This document shows positions 1 to 5,311 of a stretch of DNA of 6,375 bases, one piece after another. Under the pieces are notes generated by a model, which ran no database searches, was not told the origin of the DNA, and was given only the letters and a program-made list of their open reading frames with translations. The translations under genes were made by a program, and so were the position numbers. Position 1 is the stretch's first letter; each line of letters begins with the position of its first letter. Source of the stretch: an uncultured Clostridia bacterium (GTDB lineage: Bacteria; Bacillota; Clostridia; Lachnospirales; Lachnospiraceae); assembly GCA_946405675.1 (NCBI GenBank), contig CAMJIC010000147.1:1-6375 (forward strand), read 5' to 3'.

Positions 1-172
1 CGGAGCGTCATCTGTAACTCTGCACCGGGCAGTGTGCGGAGCGTCATCTGTAACTCTGCACCGGGCAGTGTGCGGAGCGTCATCTGTAACTTTGCACTGG
101 GCAGTGTGCGGAGCGTCATCTGTAACTCTGCACCGGGCAGTGTGCGAAGCGTTATTTGTAACTTTGCAGCGG
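1..172 (+). repeat. 36-bp tandem repeat array, four full units plus a decayed fifth
   Basis: Units begin at 1, 37, 73, 109 and 145, each opening with CGGAGCGTCATCTGTAACT or a close variant. Units 1, 2 and 4 are identical. Unit 3 has two C-to-T changes (92, 98). Unit 5 is recognisable only to about 172 and carries several changes. The array touches the window edge, so more copies may lie upstream. Each junction can form a hairpin: GTGCGGAG pairs with CTCTGCAC across a 12-nt loop (34-61, 70-97, 106-133, 142-169), with a G-U wobble that favours + strand RNA. Two of the three reading frames stay open across the units because 36 is a multiple of 3, so the 12-residue peptide repeat they encode is probably accidental. 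No promoter for the following gene is evident inside the array. The function is unknown. Confidence 0.95.
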
Positions 173-201
173 AACTGGTTTGAAGAAAGGTACTGTATCC
201 A

Positions 202-1122
202 ATGGCGGACAGACAGAAAAAATTCAACTTCAAGGATGAGGCGGGCCTGGCCGTCCAGAAGCTCCTTCGGGATTATCAGGGCGGACGCGCCATCGACCGG
301 ATCGCGGCATTCCGGGAGCCGGACCGAGATGCGATCGTGCGCGTGATCCATGAACTGTTTCAGGTCGTTTATCCCGGCTATTACCGGGATCCGAACGCAA
401 CGCAGCGCGTGTTCAACATGGATGCCGCGATCAGCACGATCACGGATGACATTCTGATCAATCTGGCGGAGCAGATCGAGATTACGCTGCGCTATACGGA
501 CTCCTTCCATTTGAGATCAGAGGAAGAGGTCAGGGAGGAATCGCAGAAGATCGCGATCGAGTTCGTGCGGCGCATTCCCAGGGTGAGGGAATATCTGGAT
601 ACCGATGTGCAGGCGGTCCTGGACGGGGACCCGGCGGCTTATTCCAAGAGCGAGATCATCCTGAGCTATCCGGGGCTCTACGCCATCACGGTATACCGTC
701 TTGCGCATGAGCTTCATCTCCTGAAGGTTCCCATGATCCCGCGGATCATGACGGAGCATGCGCATGGGAAGACCGGCGTGGACATCCACCCCGGGGCAAC
801 CATCGGGAAGTATTTTATGATCGACCATGCGACCGGAATCGTGGTGGGAGAGACGACGGTCATCGGGGAGCATGTCAAGATCTATCAGGGTGTGACAATC
901 GGCGCGCTGTCCACCCGGGCAGGGCATGGTCTGCAGGGGAAGAAGCGCCATCCCACCATCGAGGACAATGTCACCATTTACTCCGGCGCGTCCATCCTGG
1001 GAGGAGAGACCGTGATCGGACATGATGTGGTAATCGGAGGCAACTGCTTCATCACCGCCTCCATTGCGCCCAATTCCAGGGTCAACATTAAGAACCAGGA
1101 GGCGATGCTGGGAGGCAGGTGA
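202..1122 (+). CDS. cysE: Serine O-acetyltransferase, EpsC/CysE type
   Basis: This 306-residue cytosolic enzyme transfers acetyl from acetyl-CoA to L-serine, giving O-acetylserine for cysteine synthesis. Residues 1-130 or so are a helical N-terminal region, longer than in small CysE proteins and typical of EpsC-type enzymes. DVQAVLDGDPAA (135-146) matches the conserved stretch containing a catalytic Asp. From about 190 to 290 runs a left-handed beta-helix of hexapeptide repeats (VDIHPGATIG, VVIGGNCFI). It includes the active-site DHATG (Asp208-His209) and the second conserved His, RHP at 250. The start at 202 has AGAAAGG 11 nt upstream, a somewhat long spacing. The protein ends QEAMLGGR, so it lacks the C-terminal Ile that E. 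coli CysE inserts into CysK. No cysK or cysS is beside it. The family assignment is firm; whether it binds a partner is inferred. Confidence 0.95.
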   Translation: MADRQKKFNFKDEAGLAVQKLLRDYQGGRAIDRIAAFREPDRDAIVRVIHELFQVVYPGYYRDPNATQRVFNMDAAISTITDDILINLAEQIEITLRYTDSFHLRSEEEVREESQKIAIEFVRRIPRVREYLDTDVQAVLDGDPAAYSKSEIILSYPGLYAITVYRLAHELHLLKVPMIPRIMTEHAHGKTGVDIHPGATIGKYFMIDHATGIVVGETTVIGEHVKIYQGVTIGALSTRAGHGLQGKKRHPTIEDNVTIYSGASILGGETVIGHDVVIGGNCFITASIAPNSRVNIKNQEAMLGGR

Positions 1123-1217
1123 CTGTCATAGAAGCTCGCGGCAGGTGACTACCAGAGAAGTTCGCGGCAGGCGGGAACCGGGCAGGATTGCGGCGGATGA
1201 GTGCCGGGGCTGGCCGC
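1114..1217 (+). repeat. Degenerate 26-bp tandem repeat overlapping the cysE stop
   Basis: Copies start at 1114, 1140, 1166 and 1192, each opening GGC(A/G)G. The first two match at 22 of 26 positions (both start GGCAGGTGACT and end TCGC). By hand alignment the third and fourth match copy 2 at about 16 and 17 of 26 positions in the same phase. The cysE stop codon (1120-1122) lies inside copy 1, so the array begins in the last codons of the gene and runs into the spacer. The first two copies are clear; copies 3 and 4 are decayed and less certain. Confidence 0.6.
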
Positions 1218-1336
1218 AGCAGACGGAAGGAAGTGCCTGATTTGTGATGGAGGATGGTGGTGTCAGGAAGTCATATGCTTCATGACGGATGGAATTTCGC
1301 CAGGGAGCATTGGATGTAACAACAGTGGGAGAATAA

Positions 1337-1359
1337 AGGAGAGGAGGAAAATGACTATG
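1337..1359 (+). promoter_or_regulatory. Double Shine-Dalgarno with two possible ATG starts for cobD
   Basis: AGGAG at 1337-1341 lies 9 nt before the ATG at 1351, and GGAGG at 1343-1347 lies 9 nt before a second in-frame ATG at 1357. Either start is well served, and they differ by two residues (Met-Thr). Much longer in-frame extensions toward 1201 lack a comparable site and add sequence unlike the family. Confidence 0.75.
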
Positions 1360-2466
1360 CAGACACCAGAACATGGAGGAGACGTTTATTCCACATCGTG
1401 CCGGCTGGATTTTTCGGTCAGCATCAATCCCCTTGGAACACCGCATAGCGTGCGTTCCGCCGTGATCCGTTCCACGGCATCTCTGGGCCAGTACCCGGAT
1501 GTAAGGTGCAGGGACCTAAGGAAAAAGCTGTCGGATCATTTCCGGATCCCTGCTCACTGGATCACATGCTCAAACGGGGCGGCGGAGATGATCTTTGCCG
1601 TGGCCCAGGCTGCAAAGCCGCAGACAGCGCTGCTGATCTGCCCGGGGTTTTCCGAGTATGAGAAGGCGCTTCGGGTGGCAAACTGCCAGGATATCCGGTT
1701 CTATCTGTGCTCGCGCTCCAAAGGCTTCTGCATAGGGGAGGACATTCTGGAGCAGATCACGGAAGACATCGATCTGATGTATCTGTGCAACCCGTCCAAT
1801 CCTACAGGTATCCTGGCAGAACCGGAACTGATGGTGCGTATCCTGGAACGTTGCAGGGAAAACAAAGTTCTGCTCGTGGTTGACGAATGCTTCCTGGAGC
1901 TGACAGCGGATCCCCACAGGCATACGCTGGCTGGTTATATCGCTGATAACCCGAACCTTGTGATCCTGAGAAGCTTTACGAAGACTTACGCGATGCCGGG
2001 GGTGCGGCTTGGGTACTGCGTGACCTCCAACGCCCGGCTGACAGACAGAATCCGCGGAAGCATCCAGCCCTGGCCGGTATCGATCCCTGCGCAGATGGCA
2101 GGGGAAGCGGCACTGGACGAAACGGAGTACCTGGGAGAAGCCCGGGAGCTGATTGGCAGGGAGCTGCGCTACCTGAAGCAGTCCTTTGAAGTGATTGGAA
2201 TCCGCTGCTATGATTCTTCGGCGAATTTCCTGTTTTTTGAAGGACCGCAGGATCTGCACGCGATGTGCGCCAGGAAAGGAATCCTGATCAGGGACTGCAG
2301 GAATTACAGAGGGCTTGGCCCGGGTTATTTCCGGGTGTCGGTGCATACCCGCAGGGACAATGAGGAATTGTGCGGCATTCTTTCGGATATCTTCCGGACG
2401 AGCGGCCATTACCTGACGGATGAAAGGCGCCCGGGGTACGCCAGGAACGGATATGCCGCTATGTGA
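1351..2466 (+). CDS. cobD: Threonine-phosphate decarboxylase-like PLP enzyme (CobD, class I/II aminotransferase fold)
   Basis: This 371-residue fold-type I PLP enzyme likely decarboxylates L-threonine O-3-phosphate to (R)-1-aminopropan-2-ol phosphate, the linker used when the cobalamin nucleotide loop is built. The N-terminal HGGDVY (8-13) and LDFSVSINPLGTP (19-31) are the CobD-type signature. Further marks are SNGAAEM (74-80, cofactor phosphate region), CNPSNPTG (146-153), VVDECF (176-181, Asp contacting the pyridine nitrogen), SFTKTYAMPGVRLGY with the PLP lysine at 211, and YFRVSV with Arg328 for the substrate carboxylate or phosphate. The length fits single-domain CobD. The tail after about 350 (SGHYLTDERRPGY) looks unstructured. 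No other cobalamin gene is adjacent, and no B12 riboswitch is seen in the 228-nt leader. The main alternative is histidinol-phosphate aminotransferase (HisC), a close relative; the HGG and DFS..INPLG motifs favour CobD. Confidence 0.82.
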   Translation: MTMQTPEHGGDVYSTSCRLDFSVSINPLGTPHSVRSAVIRSTASLGQYPDVRCRDLRKKLSDHFRIPAHWITCSNGAAEMIFAVAQAAKPQTALLICPGFSEYEKALRVANCQDIRFYLCSRSKGFCIGEDILEQITEDIDLMYLCNPSNPTGILAEPELMVRILERCRENKVLLVVDECFLELTADPHRHTLAGYIADNPNLVILRSFTKTYAMPGVRLGYCVTSNARLTDRIRGSIQPWPVSIPAQMAGEAALDETEYLGEARELIGRELRYLKQSFEVIGIRCYDSSANFLFFEGPQDLHAMCARKGILIRDCRNYRGLGPGYFRVSVHTRRDNEELCGILSDIFRTSGHYLTDERRPGYARNGYAAM

Positions 2467-2576
2467 CGGCCTTGCCGTGGAAATGGTTTATGCCGGCTGG
2501 TGATGGCATGCCTGAGAGAGACTGCATGGACGGGAGACTGTTTGGAAGGCTGTCTTGAGAAGGTTTTTAAGAAGTG

Positions 2577-2614
2577 GCATCGGGCGATTCTGGATGCGAA
2601 GCATCGCCCGATGC
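2577..2614. repeat. Perfect 12-bp inverted repeat (first of a pair)
   Basis: GCATCGGGCGAT (2577-2588) is the exact reverse complement of ATCGCCCGATGC (2603-2614), with a 14-nt loop. The loop contains GATGC (2593-2597), which can also pair with GCATC at 2601-2605, so two alternative folds compete. It lies 110 nt after the cobD stop and directly adjoins the next inverted repeat. No T-run follows immediately, so a simple terminator role is not clear. Confidence 0.85.
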
Positions 2615-2647
2615 GTAACTGTTCAGAACAGGTTCTGAACAGTTACG
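2614..2647. repeat. Perfect 16-bp inverted repeat with 2-nt centre (second of a pair)
   Basis: GTAACTGTTCAGAAC (2615-2629) is mirrored exactly by GTTCTGAACAGTTAC (2632-2646). One further C-G pair (2614 and 2647) closes the base. A run of five T follows at 2653-2657, six bases after the stem. This could be a cobD terminator, a dispersed REP-like palindrome, or a protein-binding site. Together with the preceding inverted repeat it makes a compact two-hairpin block of about 70 bp. Confidence 0.85.
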
Positions 2648-2774
2648 ATTGATTTTTGAGCTGTGCGGTCGGATGAAAAGACAAGTAAGATGTACAGGTT
2701 ATTCCGTGACAGGTGCTTACGGGGTAAGGGGTATTTATGGAGACGTGTCTGAACCCCGGATCCTCTGAATGAGA

Positions 2775-2801
2775 AAAGACGGCAGGGGAGCTGCCGTCTT
2801 T
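2775..2801 (+). terminator. Probable intrinsic terminator upstream of rlmL
   Basis: AAAGACGGCAG (2775-2785) pairs perfectly with CTGCCGTCTTT (2791-2801) around a 5-nt loop. A-rich sequence precedes the stem, and the T tract is only the three T closing the stem (2799-2801). The shape suits a terminator on either strand, but the T tract is weak. It may end cobD readthrough or an unrecognised short transcript in the gap, and so insulate rlmL. Confidence 0.55.
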
Positions 2802-2831
2802 CCAAGGGGAGTATAAATAATTAATAAGGGG

Positions 2832-2868
2832 TTGTAAAAAATACTATTAAGGGTAATATTTTTTACAA
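2832..2868. promoter_or_regulatory. 12-bp AT-rich palindrome next to the rlmL ribosome binding site; possible operator or promoter
   Basis: TTGTAAAAAATA (2832-2843) is the exact reverse complement of TATTTTTTACAA (2857-2868), with a 13-nt centre. The right arm ends one base before GAGG (2869-2872), the rlmL Shine-Dalgarno. The arms also include a weak promoter-like pair, TTGTAA (2832-2837) and TAATAT (2854-2859), 16 bp apart, each matching consensus at four of six positions. Either an operator overlapping a promoter or an mRNA hairpin near the ribosome site would fit. The palindrome is certain; its role is a guess. Confidence 0.5.
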
Positions 2869-2882
2869 GAGGATTATATGAT

Positions 2883-4067
2883 ATGTATAGAGAAAAAGCA
2901 ACACTTTTTTTTGAGAATCGTATTTTTTTTATCTGTCCGTGCCATTTCGGCCTGGAAAGCGTGCTGAAGAGGGAAATTACGGATCTGGGCTATGAGGTCA
3001 CACAGGTTGAGGACGGAAAAGTCTGCTTTGAGGGGGACTGGCAGGCGGTGTGCTATGCCAATGTTTTCCTGCGCTCGGCGGAGCGTGTGCTGGTGAGGGC
3101 TGGTTCCTTTCATGCCGAAACCTATGAAGAACTGTTCCAGGGAACCAGGGCAATCCCATGGGAGAGATACCTGCCGCGGGATGCGAAGTTCTGGGTGGCA
3201 AAGGCGGCCAGTGTCCGAAGCAAGCTGTTCTCGCCCAGGGACATTCAGTCGGTGATGAAGAAGGCCATGGTAGAGCGGATGGCGCAGAAGTATCATCTGG
3301 TTTCCTTCCCGGAGACCGGCGCGTCCTTCCCGGTGCGGGTCACCCTGATGAAGGATGAGGTGACGGTGGGGATCGATACCACCGGGATCTCTCTGCACAA
3401 GAGAGGTTACCGTCTGCTGACGGCGAAGGCACCGATCTCTGAGACGCTGGCGGCAGCGCTGATCCTGCTGACTCCGTGGAGAAAAGACCGGATCCTGGTG
3501 GACCCGTTCTGCGGGTCGGGAACATTTCCCATAGAAGCGGCCATGATCGCGGCCAATATCGCTCCGGGCATGAACCGGGAGTTTTTGTCCGAGTCCTGGG
3601 AGCACCTGATCCCGAAGAAGCTGTGGTATGACGTGATCGATGATGCCGGCAGCAGGATCGATGATCAGATCGAGACGGATATCCAGGGGTATGACATAGA
3701 CGGGGAGATCGTCAAGGCTGCGCGGGAGAATGCCAGAAATGCGGGCGTGGATCACCTGATCCATTTCCAGAGGAGGCCGGTGTCCGAGCTGAACCATCCG
3801 AAGAAGTATGGGTTCGTGATCACAAATCCGCCCTACGGGGAACGGCTGGAGGAGAAGAAAGCATTGCCGGCGCTTTACCGGGAGATCGGGGAGGCCTTTG
3901 ACAGGCTGGATTCCTGGTCGGAGTATGTGATTACATCCTATGACCAGGCGGAAAAGTATATCGGGCGGAAGGCGGATAAGAACCGGAAGATCTATAATGG
4001 GATGATCAAGACGTACTTGTACCAGTTCCTCGGGCCGAAGCCTCCAAGGCGCGACGTGCGTCCGTGA
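2883..4067 (+). CDS. rlmL: THUMP-domain class I SAM-dependent rRNA methyltransferase, RlmL/YpsC family
   Basis: This 394-residue cytosolic protein probably methylates guanine N2 in 23S rRNA (G2445 in E. coli numbering, inferred from the family). An N-terminal ferredoxin-like part (about 14-60, CPCHFGLESVLKREI) leads into the THUMP RNA-binding domain (about 70-165). The link LHKRGYR (171-177) and APISETLAAAL precede the Rossmann methyltransferase domain. There SAM motif I is DPFCGSGTFPIEAA (207-220), the acidic loop is YDIDGEIV (270-277), and catalytic motif IV is NPPYGERL (315-322). As I recall B. subtilis YpsC, similarity is strong throughout. It lacks the second, RlmK domain of the long proteobacterial fusion. 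The start at 2883 follows AGAGGA with 9 nt spacing. About 12 residues precede the usual family start and are encoded by very T-rich DNA. Similar proteins are often mislabelled as N6-adenine DNA methylases. Confidence 0.93.
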   Translation: MYREKATLFFENRIFFICPCHFGLESVLKREITDLGYEVTQVEDGKVCFEGDWQAVCYANVFLRSAERVLVRAGSFHAETYEELFQGTRAIPWERYLPRDAKFWVAKAASVRSKLFSPRDIQSVMKKAMVERMAQKYHLVSFPETGASFPVRVTLMKDEVTVGIDTTGISLHKRGYRLLTAKAPISETLAAALILLTPWRKDRILVDPFCGSGTFPIEAAMIAANIAPGMNREFLSESWEHLIPKKLWYDVIDDAGSRIDDQIETDIQGYDIDGEIVKAARENARNAGVDHLIHFQRRPVSELNHPKKYGFVITNPPYGERLEEKKALPALYREIGEAFDRLDSWSEYVITSYDQAEKYIGRKADKNRKIYNGMIKTYLYQFLGPKPPRRDVRP

Positions 4068-4086
4068 AAAAGGCGTGCCTGTACCG

Positions 4087-4107
4087 GTCACTGCCGGCTG
4101 CAGTGAC
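4087..4107 (-). terminator. Weak hairpin at the end of the mod operon
   Basis: GTCACTGC (4087-4094) pairs with GCAGTGAC (4100-4107) around a 5-nt loop and overlaps the last codons and stop of the ModE-like gene. Reading on the - strand, a run of five T (4069-4073) follows about 14 nt later, inside the 20-bp space between the convergent genes. This is not a textbook terminator. Confidence 0.3.
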
Positions 4108-4444
4108 ACATGTCCCCGTAGATTTCCTGCATCTGATCCCGGGTGTATTGGGAGACGGCTTCCGTCAGCTGCTGATACCGCGCCATGAAATCCTCTGCTT
4201 CGGGTGTCAAGTTCGCCGCGCCGCCTGACGCGCCTCCCTGCTGGCGGATCACGAGCGCAAAGCCCAGGACTGTCTCTGCGTGCTTCAGAATGCGGCGCCC
4301 CTTGGAATAGGAAAGCTCCATCGCCGCGCAGGCTTCCTTGACAGAGCCGTGTTCCCGGATTCCGGCAAGGAGCTCCTGTACGCCCGGACCGTAGAATTTC
4401 TCTTCCTCATCGGTGATCAATGTGACGCGGATCTTGGTTTTCAT
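4088..4444 (-). CDS. Single-domain ModE-type winged helix-turn-helix protein, probable molybdenum regulator
   Basis: This 118-residue protein matches only the N-terminal DNA-binding domain of ModE (LysR-type winged helix). The helix-turn-helix lies at about 22-57 (LLAGIREHGSVKEACAAMEL, then SYSKGRRILKHAE). The wing is around 66-80 (IRQQGGASGGAANLTPEAED), close to the Gly-rich GGKGGGGAVLT of E. coli ModE. A C-terminal helix (about 82-110) could dimerise. The two MOP domains that bind molybdate in full ModE are absent, so it must sense metal otherwise or not at all. The last residues, DMCHCSRQ, hold a Cys-His-Cys cluster. The start has GGAGGG 7 nt upstream. It is last in the mod operon, 36 nt after modC, which suggests operon autoregulation or control of molybdoenzyme genes; that role is inferred. 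Confidence 0.88.
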   Translation of the reverse strand: MKTKIRVTLITDEEEKFYGPGVQELLAGIREHGSVKEACAAMELSYSKGRRILKHAETVLGFALVIRQQGGASGGAANLTPEAEDFMARYQQLTEAVSQYTRDQMQEIYGDMCHCSRQ

Positions 4445-4480
4445 ATCGTTTCCCTCCGGGCTATGCGATTGGTTTCTTCG

Positions 4481-5257
4481 TCAGAAAGATTCGCTGTACG
4501 AACGCTCTGCGGGAAGAATCCTCCAGCCGGGCATCAGCCCGCAGGATCCTTCCATCAGCTGTGCCCGGAATTCTTCCGCCGGAATCTTTCCGGATGTCTT
4601 CCCGTCTTTGATGGTGCAAACCTCCTTGCTCATACGGAACACTTCTCCGATGTCGTGTGAAACAAAGATGGCGGGCTTTCTGACCTCATCCAGAATCTGC
4701 AGCATCTCTTCCTCCAGCTGCCATTTCAAAGCGGTGTCCAGCGCTGAGAATGGCTCATCCAGCAGGATGACATCCGGATTCTGGGCGATGATCCTGGCCA
4801 TGGCCGTGCGCTGCTTCTGCCCCTCAGAGAGCTCTCCCGGAAAACGCTCCGCCAGATCCGCGATCCGGAACTGTTCCAGATATGGGTCGGCGCACCGGGG
4901 ATCCGGATGCCTCCCCATTCCGGCAAGGACGTTTTTCCGGACGGTCATATTGGGGAACAGGGCATAGTCCTGAAACATGTAGCCAACGCGGCGTTTCTGC
5001 GGGGTAAGGCTGATGCGGCGGGAGGAGTCGAAGAGAGACCGGCCTTCATGCTCCTGTCCGTTTTTGCCGTTGAGAGAAATGCATCCGCTGTCGGGCGTCT
5101 CGATCCCGGCGATGCATTTCAGCGTCATGCTCTTTCCGCAGCCGCTGGGGCCCAGGAGAGCAAGGGGTGCGGCGGCATCGGCTGGATCGGCGGTTTCAAA
5201 GTCCGCCTGCAGTGTGAAGCCGGGAAGTGTTTTTCTGATATGGACAGAGAGTATCAT
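4481..5257 (-). CDS. modC: Molybdate ABC transporter ATP-binding protein
   Basis: This 258-residue ATPase sits on the inner face of the membrane and powers ModB. Motifs in order are Walker A GPSGCGKSM (36-44, Lys42), Q-loop MFQDYALFP (94-102, Gln96), signature LSEGQ (143-147), Walker B VILLDEPFSALD (163-174, catalytic Glu168) and the H-loop His201. The signature has Glu at its third position (codon GAG, one change from Gly GGG). The essential fourth Gly is kept and the third position varies in other working ABC proteins, so activity is expected. Only about 57 residues follow the H-loop, so there is no TOBE domain, unlike the 352-residue E. coli ModC. The start has AGGAGG 5 nt upstream and lies 54 nt after modB. 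The mod assignment rests on neighbours, since the ATPase alone could serve another oxyanion, including tungstate. Confidence 0.9.
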   Translation of the reverse strand: MILSVHIRKTLPGFTLQADFETADPADAAAPLALLGPSGCGKSMTLKCIAGIETPDSGCISLNGKNGQEHEGRSLFDSSRRISLTPQKRRVGYMFQDYALFPNMTVRKNVLAGMGRHPDPRCADPYLEQFRIADLAERFPGELSEGQKQRTAMARIIAQNPDVILLDEPFSALDTALKWQLEEEMLQILDEVRKPAIFVSHDIGEVFRMSKEVCTIKDGKTSGKIPAEEFRAQLMEGSCGLMPGWRILPAERSYSESF

Positions 5258-5311
5258 GGAATCCTCCTGCGGCAGGCTACATTGTTACTCATGCGGAGAC
5301 GAACCTGTCGG

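Larger units (their letters stand above)
2467..2882. other. 416-bp gene-free gap with several inverted repeats
   Basis: No reading frame here looks like a gene. A 60-codon frame on the - strand (2623-2805) runs through two of the inverted repeats and resembles no protein. From left to right the gap holds about 110 bp with nothing recognised, two adjoining perfect inverted repeats (2577-2647), about 125 bp with small potential hairpins (CTTAC at 2716-2720 with GTAAG at 2724-2728; GGGGT at 2728-2732 with ACCCC at 2753-2757), a terminator-like hairpin (2775-2801), and an AT-rich stretch with a 12-bp palindrome just before rlmL. No tRNA, T-box, SAM or cobalamin riboswitch motif was recognised. 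Confidence 0.8.

Noticed and set aside
1..172. CRISPR array
   Set aside because: The 36-bp units are directly adjacent with no variable spacers and no cas genes nearby.
32..346. Open frame encoding a 12-residue peptide repeat (GASSVTLHRAVC)
   Set aside because: It exists because the repeat unit is a multiple of 3. It has no ribosome site, begins inside the array and then runs out of frame into cysE, which is clearly coding.
517..1023. 168-codon antisense frame within cysE, and a similar 279-codon one at 1570-2409 within cobD
   Set aside because: Both are shadows of strongly conserved enzymes and show no recognisable domain.
1123..1350. Cobalamin riboswitch upstream of cobD
   Set aside because: The conserved B12-box sequence is not present. 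The GC-rich part is explained by the 26-bp repeat.
2601..2650. Common origin of the 36-bp array and the 16-bp inverted repeat, since both contain GTAACT
   Set aside because: The shared stretch is only about six bases and falls in a loop in one and a stem in the other, so chance is enough.
2623..2805. 60-codon - strand frame in the gap
   Set aside because: It passes through inverted repeats and the terminator stem, has no homology I recognise and no convincing ribosome site.
3822..3846. NPPY motif read as an N6-adenine DNA methylase of a restriction system
   Set aside because: The THUMP domain, the overall length and the YpsC-like sequence throughout show an rRNA methyltransferase. No restriction gene is near.
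2874..4109. 411-codon open frame on the - strand opposite rlmL
   Set aside because: It is the complement of a well-supported methyltransferase gene. It has no family resemblance and is an effect of codon bias in GC-rich DNA.
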